64,000 nt of DNA from Lactiplantibacillus pentosus. GTDB lineage: Bacteria; Bacillota; Bacilli; Lactobacillales; Lactobacillaceae. The DNA is taken from assembly GCF_003641185.1 (NCBI RefSeq), contig NZ_CP032757.1, forward strand, positions 434,001 through 498,000. The letters run 5' to 3'. A program made the position numbers and the translations under genes. Positions 47,550-58,721 of this stretch are shown here, piece by piece. Numbering within the stretch: position 1 is the stretch's first letter; each line of letters starts with the position of its first letter. Below the pieces are notes generated by a model. That model saw nothing but the letters and a program-made list of their open reading frames with translations, did no database searches and had not been told where the DNA came from.

Positions 47550-48501
47550 AATTAAATTAAATCAAACGGTAACGGACTTACTAAGTACTGCCAATTCCCT
47601 GTACCCAGGCAATATTAGTGTTAGTTTTGGTGAAGACCAGGTCGGCTATGTTCGGCACGACCAAGCACAACAAGTTCTGGACAATGGTGATTTGACAGTT
47701 CGCGTGAATGACGTGACTGCCCCGAATTACACGGCGTCGCATGAATTGTTGCACCTGCTCTTGCTATTACAAGGCTTTCCGCAGGTGACGTTTAATTTAA
47801 CGACGCGCGACGAACAACTTGATGAACAACTGATGGCGATCGCCATGGAACTCTACGATATGGTCAGCCATGTGCTCGTGGTGCGCAAACAACGGGAACA
47901 TGACTTGATCGACGACCAAATCGAGGACTGGTACATGCAGGGCGTGGCGGCGACCATTGACCCTGAACAACCAGACAAGGCCGATGCCATGATGACGTTA
48001 AGGTTATTGACGTTGACTGACCTGCTCGTCTTCTTCAACGGGGAACTCTCTGCTGAACGTGAGCAACAGGTCGCTAAGGCCTATCCACAAGCCTGGCCAG
48101 CCGCACAACAATTATACGCGGTGATTAGCAAGAAGCCTGTCGATACGCCATTTGCGATGCGGCGGACCGTCGTCAAATTGTTCAAGGCCTTCGATGACCA
48201 GATGACGGCTTGGCACTTACCCGTCCTGCATGGCACTGAATTTGTCACGGTCCAAAGCGTCTTAAGTGAACGGCAAGAACGGCTAGAAGTTCGCCAACTA
48301 TTTGATGTGTACCATTCAGATTTATTAGATAAAAACAAGCATACCCGGGCGTACATTGGGTTATACAAGAGTGATCGCCAGAATGCCTTTGTGCTACCAG
48401 CACCAGCGCAAAAGAAGAGTGATGCCTTCTTCAAGGAAGTGTACGACAAGACGGTCAAGGAATTGTTCCAAGAAATGAACTTACCCTATACGTTACGGTG
48501 A
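47542..48501 (+). CDS. unrecognised 319-residue protein with HELLH motif
   Basis: The ATG overlaps the mvaA stop. Residues about 66-77 read SHELLHLLLLLQ, an HExxH zinc-peptidase-type motif like that of IrrE/ImmA-related (M78-like) proteins, but no clear third ligand was identified. The rest is helical and Leu-rich, ending in a basic stretch. No signal peptide or membrane segment is seen. The coupling to mvaA may be transcriptional convenience only. The gene is probably real because it is long, in frame and ends 21 bp before the sirtuin gene. Confidence 0.7.
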   Translation: MTEIKLNQTVTDLLSTANSLYPGNISVSFGEDQVGYVRHDQAQQVLDNGDLTVRVNDVTAPNYTASHELLHLLLLLQGFPQVTFNLTTRDEQLDEQLMAIAMELYDMVSHVLVVRKQREHDLIDDQIEDWYMQGVAATIDPEQPDKADAMMTLRLLTLTDLLVFFNGELSAEREQQVAKAYPQAWPAAQQLYAVISKKPVDTPFAMRRTVVKLFKAFDDQMTAWHLPVLHGTEFVTVQSVLSERQERLEVRQLFDVYHSDLLDKNKHTRAYIGLYKSDRQNAFVLPAPAQKKSDAFFKEVYDKTVKELFQEMNLPYTLR

Positions 48502-48522
48502 TTCGATTGGGGGAATGTCGTG

Positions 48523-49224
48523 ATGAACGACACAGCAGCACAGACAGCATTACAGCAAGCACAACACATTGTCTTTATGACGGGTGCGGGCGTTTCGACG
48601 CCGTCTGGGATTCCAGATTATCGCTCGAAAAACGGCTTATATACGGAACATCATAATGCAGAGTATTATTTAAGCCATGCTTTTTTAGCGAGCCATCCCA
48701 CGGAATTTTATCAGTATTTAAAATCAAATTTATATTATCCTGATGCGCAACCGAATGTCATCCATCAAAAGATGGCGGCCTTGACGCAGCAGGGGCGCGC
48801 CAGCGTGATTACTCAAAATATCGATAATTTATATGTGGTGGCGAAGACGGCCAACTTGGTGGAATTTCATGGCAACTTATACCAAGTATATTGTACGAAG
48901 TGTGGTCAGTCGGTAGCTTGGCAGGACTATTTGAAGGCACCCACGCATCAAGCGGACGGCGGTTACTTGCGGCCTAACGTGGTGCTCTATGATGAAGGAA
49001 TCGCGCCTGCAAACATTGAACGCGCTGTTCAGTATTTGCAGCAGGCGGACCTGGTCGTCATCTGTGGGACGTCGTTTCGGGTCTATCCATTTGCCGGCTT
49101 GATCGATTACCGTAACCCGCAAGCCCAAGTGCTCGCCGTTAACGCTGAACCGTTGCAACTGCCATTTGATTTCACAATGGTCCAAGAAGATGCAACGACC
49201 TTCTTCGAGGAGGTGCAAGTCTAA
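48523..49224 (+). CDS. SIR2-family NAD-dependent deacylase
   Basis: This 233-residue sirtuin has the NAD-binding motifs GAGVSTPSGIPDYRS, TQNIDNL, the catalytic His in VEFHGNL and GTSFRVYP. One zinc Cys pair (CTKCGQS) is present. The second pair, expected about 15-25 residues later, is missing: GGYLRPNVVLYDEG follows with no Cys. Either the ATG at 48523 or the GTG at 48520 may start it. The stop overlaps the start of the DUF72 gene by 1 bp. Confidence 0.88.
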   Translation: MNDTAAQTALQQAQHIVFMTGAGVSTPSGIPDYRSKNGLYTEHHNAEYYLSHAFLASHPTEFYQYLKSNLYYPDAQPNVIHQKMAALTQQGRASVITQNIDNLYVVAKTANLVEFHGNLYQVYCTKCGQSVAWQDYLKAPTHQADGGYLRPNVVLYDEGIAPANIERAVQYLQQADLVVICGTSFRVYPFAGLIDYRNPQAQVLAVNAEPLQLPFDFTMVQEDATTFFEEVQV

Positions 49225-50066
49225 TGATGACGATTGGTCTGACAACTTGGACGGAACACCCCAGTCTACTTGGTGGCACGGATAAGTTGACTTTAACTGA
49301 ATATTCGGGCGTGTTACCCGTGGTTGAGGTCGATACGCCATTTTATGGGATTCCCAAGGTCGCGACGGTCAAGAAGTGGCAAAAAGCGGTACCAGATAAA
49401 TTTCAGTTCATTCTGAAAGCCAATCAAGTCATGACCTTGCACGACACTTACGATGAAGGCGTCTCGATGGATGCACTCAAGACGGCCTATCGGGAATACC
49501 GCGCGATGCTCAAACCGCTGACGCAGCATCACCAACTCAAAGCCGTGTTGTTCCAATTCCCGCCATTCTTTGAACGCTCCAACCGGAATTTTCACTATCT
49601 TCAGCGGATGGTGGAATGGCTGCCCGGCGTGCCAATTGCGGTTGAATTTCGTAATCAGAGTTGGTATGAGGATGGTGTCAAGGATGCCGTCTTCAGCTTC
49701 CTCCACGACCTGGGTTTGATCCACGTCGTCGTCGATGAGCCCCACGCAATGAACGATGGCGTCAGCTTTGAACCCGTTGTGACGAATGCCAAGCTGGCCT
49801 TGTTGCGGTTACATGGTCGCAATCAACAGGGCTGGTCCGCTAAGGGGCCCAACTGGCGCAGCCAACGCACCTTATATCGCTACAGTGATGCTGAGCTGGC
49901 CGAATTCAAACAAACGGTGGAACAGTTGCAAGCCCAAGCCGATGAAGTGTGCGTCATCTTCAACAACAATGCTGGTGGCGACGCTGCAGATAACGCGATG
50001 GCGTTGAAAGAGTTGCTCGGCGTTTCTTTCGGTGATTTGGGACCGCATCAGTTGGACTTATTTTAG
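49224..50066 (+). CDS. DUF72 (YecE-like) protein
   Basis: This 280-residue protein has a TIM-barrel-like fold. GLTTWTEHP stands at the start, VEVDTPFYGIP follows, KFQFILKANQVMT is the conserved strand, and LFQFPPFFERSNRN with AVEFRNQSWY form the core family motifs. LLRLHGRNQQGWSA and CVIFNNNAGGDAADNA close it. The activity of DUF72 is unknown. The 1-bp overlap with the sirtuin gene suggests coupled translation. Confidence 0.9.
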   Translation: MMTIGLTTWTEHPSLLGGTDKLTLTEYSGVLPVVEVDTPFYGIPKVATVKKWQKAVPDKFQFILKANQVMTLHDTYDEGVSMDALKTAYREYRAMLKPLTQHHQLKAVLFQFPPFFERSNRNFHYLQRMVEWLPGVPIAVEFRNQSWYEDGVKDAVFSFLHDLGLIHVVVDEPHAMNDGVSFEPVVTNAKLALLRLHGRNQQGWSAKGPNWRSQRTLYRYSDAELAEFKQTVEQLQAQADEVCVIFNNNAGGDAADNAMALKELLGVSFGDLGPHQLDLF

Positions 50067-52514
<2,448 letters not shown>

Positions 52515-52532
52515 TTAAAAAGATGAATCGTT

Positions 52533-52577
52533 AAAAAAGTGAGCATCGCCAAATGTTGGTGATGCTCACTTTTTTAG
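52533..52577. terminator. bidirectional terminator between metG and the Rgg-like gene
   Basis: AAAAAAGTGAGCATC pairs with GATGCTCACTTTTTT; it serves both convergent units. Confidence 0.85.
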
Positions 52578-52595
52578 CTTGTAAAATGAAGCCGG

Positions 52596-53486
52596 TTAGG
52601 TCGAGGTGGACTGTAAATCGTTGAGGACATCTTGAAAAACGGTGTCCCAATATTGGACGTGCAAACAGCGAACAATCGCGAGGGCTTGCTTGCATGCATC
52701 CAGCGATTGGTCTTGTTTCGTCAGGTCATCCACAATTCCACGGCAGAATTTCAATAGTAGCGGCGGCACAAGTTGTTTAACAGGCAATGTGAGCGTCGTC
52801 ATCATCTGATAGATTTGGGTGATGAGTTGCGGCTGGTTATTGTGAACAGCACTAAAGAGTTGATTGGCTAAAAACGTCATGAAAGTCAACGTTTCATCGG
52901 TTAATTGCTGATACTTGTGGAAGCTTTTGTGAGCGGCCGTTAACAAAATGGTCTGTTGTGCTGGTGCTAAGCTGGTGAAAATTTGACTGCAGAGCATTAA
53001 GTCATATTTTGACCAGAGTTGTAGATTCAAAAGATCTTGAATCATCGCATTCAGGGCCGTTTCTAAAGACTGATCTAGCGGTTGGTGCGGTGTCGTCAGG
53101 TGATGCAAAGCTAGCCGCGTCAGCGTGGTGAGCTGGTCATAACGATGTGCATGCGTCACTTTGGCTAGTTGACTAGCCCGGGCCTGTAATTGGCGGAGTT
53201 GGTGACTGTCCTGTGCACCAATCGCTCGTTGGATTTGTTGCAAGAGCTGTTCTACTGGGGGTAGTTGGTAATGGTGCAGAATGAAGTCGAATTCTTGAAG
53301 CGTCAGTTCCAACCGTCCTAAAAGTTGCATGAAGCGGTCAGCTGGGATGTGACTGGTTTCATTAACAAATCGATAATAGGTCGACTTTGAAATGATGCGT
53401 TCATTGTCAGTAATCGCTTTTACTGACAGCCCCTTGGCACGTTGTATCATTTGAACGGTTGCGCCGATTGAAATTGTGTTAGTCAA
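52596..53486 (-). CDS. Rgg/MutR-family transcriptional regulator
   Basis: This 296-residue regulator has an N-terminal XRE-type HTH (IGATVQMIQRAKGLSVKAI and KSTYYRFVNETS) and a C-terminal helical repeat domain (about 75-290) of the Rgg kind, which often binds short peptides. The TTG at 53486 is chosen because AGGAGGC lies 6 bp upstream on this strand, while the ATG further out at 53567 would add an unlikely 27-residue leader. No obvious short hydrophobic pheromone gene lies beside it. Confidence 0.8.
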   Translation of the reverse strand: MTNTISIGATVQMIQRAKGLSVKAITDNERIISKSTYYRFVNETSHIPADRFMQLLGRLELTLQEFDFILHHYQLPPVEQLLQQIQRAIGAQDSHQLRQLQARASQLAKVTHAHRYDQLTTLTRLALHHLTTPHQPLDQSLETALNAMIQDLLNLQLWSKYDLMLCSQIFTSLAPAQQTILLTAAHKSFHKYQQLTDETLTFMTFLANQLFSAVHNNQPQLITQIYQMMTTLTLPVKQLVPPLLLKFCRGIVDDLTKQDQSLDACKQALAIVRCLHVQYWDTVFQDVLNDLQSTST

Positions 53487-53765
53487 AGCAGTGCCTCCTA
53501 AATCAGTTAACAGCAACATTCCCACATTTGGGACTTTTGCCCAACTAAAATGATTAATGTGGTACATTAATTTTAAATATGTAGTTAACCCAGTGTACTA
53601 TTCTTGCTAGGATAGTATCACTATATTAATTATTCTGGCTTAATGGTAATTGATAAAACCCAGTGCAGTATGAAAAAGATGGGAACAATGTGTGAATTTT
53701 AGAAATGGGGTTCAGAAGTTCAGCAATGCTGGTGATGATTGTCAAAAGAGAGTGGGCTTACTTTG

Positions 53766-53915
53766 ATGGAAAGATGGAATCAATTTCTACAACGTATACA
53801 AGCGAGTTATGGCAAACTATCAGCGTATCGGACTTTGAATTTTATACTGGCTTATGAAATTGTGATGGTTGGTATTGTCGCTTTTTGGGATATTAAGCCA
53901 GGCTATTCATGCTAA
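53766..53915 (+). CDS. possible 49-residue membrane peptide
   Basis: The ORF begins with ATG and ends at TAA 53913-53915. It has an amphipathic basic start and one hydrophobic segment (NFILAYEIVMVGIVAFW). It lies divergent from the Rgg-like gene and 74 bp before another membrane gene. The ribosome site is weak, so the call is tentative. Confidence 0.35.
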   Translation: MERWNQFLQRIQASYGKLSAYRTLNFILAYEIVMVGIVAFWDIKPGYSC

Positions 53916-53989
53916 GGAATGATTGAATATTCAGACGATTGTCACTAAAACCAAGTCGATTCATCGTCAGTAACCAAGTGGAGGTCATA

Positions 53990-54481
53990 ATGAAGAAAGA
54001 CCGGCATTACAAACTAGGTGACAATTTCATTAAGATGGCGCCTGATCAGTTGATTAAGTTAAATCGGTGGTTGTTAGTGCTATTTATGGCGATCGAGGTC
54101 GTGACATGGTTGGCACGTCGCGGGTCACATAACGTCATGGTGATTACGCTGCCGTTGTTCTGTTGTGCTGTCATCATTTACCCCATCATGCGTTGGGTCA
54201 AGTGGCGCAAAACGACGTCGAAAAGCCATTTTCATTTTTCTAAAGATGATTTTTCAGGGGGTGAGGTGCTCGCTTTTTACATTGCGACATTTTTGACTGT
54301 TTATCCATTAACTGTCTATTTAGAAGCGTTGGCCAATCTCACACTTGTCTGGCTGTTATTTCATAAATTTTTCCAGTATAAGTTGGACCGGTTATCTACC
54401 TACCGAATGTTGGGATTAATTTTGATGCTGCTGACGATACAAGTAGTCTTTGCGCTCGTTTTTGGACCAGCATATCTCTGA
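53990..54481 (+). CDS. 163-residue membrane protein of unknown function
   Basis: The ATG at 53990 follows GGAGGTC. The product has an N-terminal polar stretch then four hydrophobic helices (about 24-36, 46-60, 95-125, 140-160). A central loop is rich in Ser, Lys and His. The family is not recognised. It may be controlled by the divergent Rgg-like regulator, as such regulators often act on adjacent membrane genes. Confidence 0.65.
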   Translation: MKKDRHYKLGDNFIKMAPDQLIKLNRWLLVLFMAIEVVTWLARRGSHNVMVITLPLFCCAVIIYPIMRWVKWRKTTSKSHFHFSKDDFSGGEVLAFYIATFLTVYPLTVYLEALANLTLVWLLFHKFFQYKLDRLSTYRMLGLILMLLTIQVVFALVFGPAYL

Positions 54482-54650
54482 TCAATTCATATAAGCTGTT
54501 GCCAAGTGCAGCGGCTTTTTGTCGTTCATAAATCCGCCCCCAATCACTACTTAACGCAAAATGACCCCCATTCAGCCAGCTTCTTTTCCGAAAACTTGCG
54601 TCCCATGGTAAAATCAACTAAGATAACAAAAGTCGAAAAGGGGTTATTAC

Positions 54651-55427
54651 ATGCGGATTTTTGATTCTCATACCCATTTAAATAGCGAAGAATTTATCCA
54701 GGAAGTGCCACGTTACTTGCAACAGGCGGCTGACCTTGACGTGACGCGGATGGCAATCGTTGGTTCGAATACACAACTGAACGCCGATGCGATTAAACTG
54801 GCGGAGACCTATCCACAGCTCGTCGCCATCGTGGGCTGGCATCCAGAAGATTCCAAGAATTATGATCAGGCAGCGGAAAAAGTCTTGATTGACCAGCTAC
54901 AACAGCCAAAAGTCGTTGCGTTGGGCGAGATTGGCCTAGACTATCATTGGGATACGTCGCCACAAGACGTGCAACGAAAGGTGTTTGCACGTCAAGTCGC
55001 GATTGCCAAAGACATGCAACTACCGATTTCTGTGCATAACCGGGATGCTTTCGAAGATACGTACAAGATTTTGAAGGCGGCTGACATTCGTGATACGGGT
55101 GGTGTCATGCATAGTTTTAATGGTGATCCGGAATGGCTGAAACGATTCTTGGATTTAGGCATGCACATCTCTTACAGTGGGGTGGCGTCCTTCAAGAATG
55201 CCCATGAAGTCCACGAATCTGTCAAACAGACGCCTTTGGATTCAATGCTAGTCGAGACGGATGCCCCTTATTTAACGCCGGAACCATACCGTGGCAAGCA
55301 GAACGAACCCGGGTACACGCGCTATGTGGTTGAAGCGATTGCCAAGTTACGTGAAATGACGCCGGAAGCCATTGCGGCGCAAACTTATCAAAATGCAGAG
55401 GAATTTTTTAAGATTGAAGAAGATTAA
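54651..55427 (+). CDS. tatD: TatD-family metal-dependent DNase
   Basis: This 258-residue TIM-barrel hydrolase has FDSHTHLN (metal His pair), GEIGLDYHWD (Glu and Asp), SVHNRDAFEDT, MHSFNGD and VETDAPYL, all metal-binding TatD motifs. It acts on DNA 3' ends and perhaps in D-aminoacyl-tRNA turnover. The gene overlaps rnmV by 14 bp, as in the common tatD-rnmV-rsmA order. Confidence 0.95.
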   Translation: MRIFDSHTHLNSEEFIQEVPRYLQQAADLDVTRMAIVGSNTQLNADAIKLAETYPQLVAIVGWHPEDSKNYDQAAEKVLIDQLQQPKVVALGEIGLDYHWDTSPQDVQRKVFARQVAIAKDMQLPISVHNRDAFEDTYKILKAADIRDTGGVMHSFNGDPEWLKRFLDLGMHISYSGVASFKNAHEVHESVKQTPLDSMLVETDAPYLTPEPYRGKQNEPGYTRYVVEAIAKLREMTPEAIAAQTYQNAEEFFKIEED

Positions 55428-55974
55428 AGAAGTAATCGTCGTCGAAGGCAAGGATGACACGAAACGTCTGGCCCTCGCCGTTGATGCAGATACATTGGAA
55501 ACGAATGGCTCAGCCATCTCAGAAGCGACGTTGGCCCAGATTAAGACGTTACAGGCAAGCCGGGGCGTGATCGTGTTTACCGACCCAGATTTTTCAGGGG
55601 AGCGGATTCGCAAGACGATTTCGGCGGCCGTTCCGGGGGTCAAACACGCCTTTTTGCCGCGTAAAGCGGGAGTCCCAACTAAGGCGGGTGGCAGTCTGGG
55701 CGTGGAACATGCGAGTCCAGCGGCAATTCAAGCCGCACTTGCCCATTTGTATACCGAACAAGTCGATGAGGCTCAACCGTTGATCACGCAACATGACCTG
55801 ATTCAGGCCGGTTTGTTGGCGGGCCCGACTGCCCGTAAACGGCGTGAACAACTCGGCGAGCGGCTCGGTATTGGCTACGTGAATGGGAAGCAATTACCCA
55901 AACGCCTGCAACTATTTCAGATTCAGCCCGCTGATTTTTGGGCGGCGGTGGATCAACTGACGACAGAGGAGTAA
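55414..55974 (+). CDS. rnmV: ribonuclease M5
   Basis: This 186-residue Toprim-domain nuclease matures 5S r[19 protein letters not shown] with the catalytic Glu begins the Toprim fold, and [14 protein letters not shown] carries the DxD. The TTG at 55414 gives the usual N-terminus and family length; upstream ATG codons would add 7-14 extra residues. Its stop lies 2 bp before the rsmA start. Confidence 0.93.
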   Translation: MKKIKEVIVVEGKDDTKRLALAVDADTLETNGSAISEATLAQIKTLQASRGVIVFTDPDFSGERIRKTISAAVPGVKHAFLPRKAGVPTKAGGSLGVEHASPAAIQAALAHLYTEQVDEAQPLITQHDLIQAGLLAGPTARKRREQLGERLGIGYVNGKQLPKRLQLFQIQPADFWAAVDQLTTEE

Positions 55975-55976
55975 CT

Positions 55977-56864
55977 ATGAGTAGAGATTTAGATATTGCT
56001 AATCCCGCCCGCACGCGGGCCATTATGCACACGTACGGCTTACAAGTTAAAAAGAGTCTGGGTCAGAACTTTTTGACTGACCAGAACGTTTTACACAATA
56101 TTGTTGCGACGGCGGACATTGGTGCCAATGATAATGTGATTGAAATCGGCCCGGGGATCGGGGCGTTGACTGAATATTTGGCCCGTGCAGCCCACCATGT
56201 CTTGGCGTTTGAAATTGACGATCGGTTACTGCCAATTTTGGATGAGACACTAGCTGATTATGACAATGTAACGGTCGTTAACCAAGATATTTTGAAGGCT
56301 GACCTGGCCGCGATGATCAGTGAACATTTAGATAACGAGCGGCCGTTGAAGCTAGTCGCCAACTTACCTTATTACATTACAACGCCAATTCTGATGAACT
56401 TGTTGGCGGGCGACGTTGCTTTTGAAAACATCGTGGTCATGATGCAAAAAGAAGTCGCTGACCGGTTAGCAGCGGAACCAGGGACAAAAGCGTATGGGGC
56501 GCTGACGATTGCGGTCCAGTATCGGATGGCTGCTGAAATGGCGATGGTCGTCCCGCGGACTGTCTTCGTCCCAGCGCCGAATGTTGATTCAGCAATTGTG
56601 AAGTTGACGGCGTTACCACCACGGACCCACGTACCATTTGACGAAGCAGCCTTTTTCAAGGTGGTCAAAGCTGGGTTTGCCCATCGCCGAAAGAATTTGT
56701 GGAACAATCTGCAAAGTTTATTTGGTAAGCAACCTGACACCAAGACGGCAATTCAGCAGGCACTTGAGATTGCGGCCATTGACCCGAAAATCCGGGCAGA
56801 ACGGCTAACGGTCGATGAATTTATCACGCTGACGGATGCATGTCATCAGGCTGATTTACTCTAG
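55977..56864 (+). CDS. rsmA: 16S rRNA dimethyladenosine transferase
   Basis: This 295-residue SAM-dependent enzyme (KsgA) dimethylates two adjacent adenines near the 3' end of 16S r[15 protein letters not shown] is the N-terminal signature, [14 protein letters not shown] binds SAM and [11 protein letters not shown] is the catalytic NLPY motif. The ATG at 55977 has GAGGAG 6 bp upstream. Confidence 0.97.
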   Translation: MSRDLDIANPARTRAIMHTYGLQVKKSLGQNFLTDQNVLHNIVATADIGANDNVIEIGPGIGALTEYLARAAHHVLAFEIDDRLLPILDETLADYDNVTVVNQDILKADLAAMISEHLDNERPLKLVANLPYYITTPILMNLLAGDVAFENIVVMMQKEVADRLAAEPGTKAYGALTIAVQYRMAAEMAMVVPRTVFVPAPNVDSAIVKLTALPPRTHVPFDEAAFFKVVKAGFAHRRKNLWNNLQSLFGKQPDTKTAIQQALEIAAIDPKIRAERLTVDEFITLTDACHQADLL

Positions 56865-56884
56865 ATTGTTCTGTTATAAAATGG

Positions 56885-56943
56885 TTGCACATTAGAAAAC
56901 CTTGTGATATAATATTGACTTTTTTGTGAAAAGCTAGTATAGT
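56885..56943 (+). promoter_or_regulatory. two tandem promoters of veg
   Basis: TTGCAC (56885-56890) with TATAAT (56908-56913), and TTGACT (56915-56920) with TATAGT (56938-56943), both spaced 17 bp. Confidence 0.7.
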
Positions 56944-56966
56944 GTCTTTCATGAGGAGGATTCTCA

Positions 56967-57218
56967 ATGCCAATTTCACTAGCTGCAATTAAAGATAAAC
57001 TTGACTCACGGATCGGCCAACGCATGAAGGTCGTTGCCCAGGCCGGCCGCAAGAAGACAACTGAACGCCACGGTGTGTTAAAAGAAACTTACCGTTCCGT
57101 ATTTGTTGTAGATTTAGATCAACAAGAAAACGCATTTGAACGGGTCTCCTACAGTTATACCGATGTTCTGACAAAGAACGTTCAAATCGCTTTTGACGAT
57201 GAAACAACTGAAGCTTAA
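56967..57218 (+). CDS. veg: Veg protein
   Basis: This 83-residue conserved Firmicutes protein has KDKLDSRIGQRMKVVAQAGR and RHGVLKETYRSVFVVDL, the core of the Veg family (DUF1021). In B. subtilis it affects biofilm formation by lowering SinR activity. It sits between rsmA and ispE, its standard place. GAGGAGG precedes the ATG. Confidence 0.96.
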   Translation: MPISLAAIKDKLDSRIGQRMKVVAQAGRKKTTERHGVLKETYRSVFVVDLDQQENAFERVSYSYTDVLTKNVQIAFDDETTEA

Positions 57219-57243
57219 TTCGCGTCTCGTGAATTCTCAATAT

Positions 57244-57270
57244 TAAGACCCCCAGCAAGGTCTTTTTATT
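57244..57270 (+). terminator. terminator of veg
   Basis: AAGACC pairs with GGTCTT over CCCAGCA, followed by a T-run. Confidence 0.7.
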
Positions 57271-57349
57271 TTGCCTTGATATTAGTATAATTGTATCAAA
57301 GTAAGTCAGCGACCCCGGGTAATCGCGGTCATGGAAGAGGGTGAGACGC

Positions 57350-58219
57350 GTGCAAATCGTTGAAAAAGCACCAGCCAAGATTAATTTAGGGCTGGATACC
57401 TTATTTGAGCATTCAAATGGTGACAAAGAGTGGAATATGGTGATGACGTCGGTTGATTTGGCCGACTACGTGATGTTGGAATCCTTGAATTCGAATCGAA
57501 TCGAGGTCGTCACCGATAGTGGCTTTTTACCGAATGATCGCCGTAACTTAGCTTTTCAAGCGGTGAGTGTGTTGAAACGGTATTGTCACGTTGATTGGGG
57601 TGTGCGAATCAAAATCAGAAAGGCCATTCCAGTAGCGGCTGGTTTGGGTGGCGGCTCATCGGACGCTGCGGCAGTTCTGCGCGGGTTGAACCGCATGTGG
57701 TCGTTAGGATTAGACTTAGCGACGTTAGCACGGCTAGGATTGCAGGTCGATTCGGACGTGCCGTATTGTGTCTACAGTCAGACGGCGCACGTCACTGGCA
57801 AGGGTGAAGTCGTGACGCCGTTGCCTAAATTACCGCCGATGTGGATTGTCTTAGCAAAGCCAAAAATCAGCGTTTCCACGCCGAATATCTTACGGCAAGT
57901 CAATTATGACCGAATCGCAGCGCATCCCCATATTGATGGACTGCTATCAGGCATTCGCAACCAAGACTTTGAGGCGATCTTTGCCAATATGGGCAACGTG
58001 TTGGAGCCGATTACGGCCAAGCGCTATCCAGAGATTTTGCAAATCAAGCAGCAGTTATTGACGTTTGGGGCGGACGCCGCTCAAATGAGTGGCACGGGTC
58101 CAACGGTGTTCGGCGTCTGCCGAAAGCAGTCACGGGCACAGCGCGTTTATAACTCGCTTAAGGGCTTTTGTCGTGAGGTTTATTTGGTTAGACCGGTGAA
58201 TTTGACGGAAAGAGTGTGA
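57350..58219 (+). CDS. ispE: IspE-like GHMP kinase
   Basis: This 289-residue kinase of the GHMP superfamily is annotated as 4-diphosphocytidyl-2-C-methyl-D-erythritol kinase. The ATP loop is PVAAGLGGGSSDAAAVL, the substrate motif KAPAKINLGLD and the C-terminal loop MSGTGPTVFGV. The GTG at 57350 lies 4 bp after GAGGGTGAG. Because lactobacilli with mvaA use the mevalonate route, the actual role of this ispE is uncertain, though it is conserved in this place. Confidence 0.92.
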   Translation: MQIVEKAPAKINLGLDTLFEHSNGDKEWNMVMTSVDLADYVMLESLNSNRIEVVTDSGFLPNDRRNLAFQAVSVLKRYCHVDWGVRIKIRKAIPVAAGLGGGSSDAAAVLRGLNRMWSLGLDLATLARLGLQVDSDVPYCVYSQTAHVTGKGEVVTPLPKLPPMWIVLAKPKISVSTPNILRQVNYDRIAAHPHIDGLLSGIRNQDFEAIFANMGNVLEPITAKRYPEILQIKQQLLTFGADAAQMSGTGPTVFGVCRKQSRAQRVYNSLKGFCREVYLVRPVNLTERV

Positions 58220-58221
58220 GG

Positions 58222-58560
58222 GGCCGCGGGTTGAAGTCGAGCATTGCCTAGCTAGCGGATTAATGCGGTTTGTGCATTGGTCCGCTAGCGTAGCAAGCAC
58301 AAGCTTCAGCGGCCCTGAGCACGTTTAAAAGAGTGTGAAGTCGAACGGTTTGGGTCGAGGATTAGCCTAGCCCCGGCGTTAAGCGGTGGGTTATCCGCTT
58401 GGCGTCGGGGCGTAGCTAACCGGAGACCCAGTTCGGCTGAACACGTTTCGACAATGCGGCAGGAGTGGGTGGCAGTCGCACAAAGGCAAAAGGGTTATCC
58501 GCTGAGCACCGGGGATTAATTGGCGTCCTAGTTTTACCGAACACGCTTCAACAATGTAGC
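58222..58560. repeat. array of large palindromic hairpin repeats
   Basis: Unit 1 (58227-58316): AGGGGCCGC with GCGGCCCT outside, CTAGCGGATTAATGC with GCATTGGTCCGCTAG inside. Unit 2 (about 58340-58435): TGGGTC with GACCCA, TTAGC with GCTAA, CCCCGGCG with CGTCGGGG, AAGCGG with CCGCTT. Each ends in CTGARCACGTTT. Unit 3 (about 58490-58555) keeps only a 3' half-like part, ending CCGAACACGCTT. Confidence 0.7.
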
Positions 58561-58721
58561 AGTGGATGCCGCCCCGTATTATGGTTAATCCCAAACGCCC
58601 TATTCAGCCACCCACCGCGACCAATATGTCCCAAACCGATCACGAACAATCATAATTTGAGCAATTTTCAAAGCAATTTTGGCTGGATTATGCTTAAATA
58701 AAAGGTAACGGAGGTGTTGGG

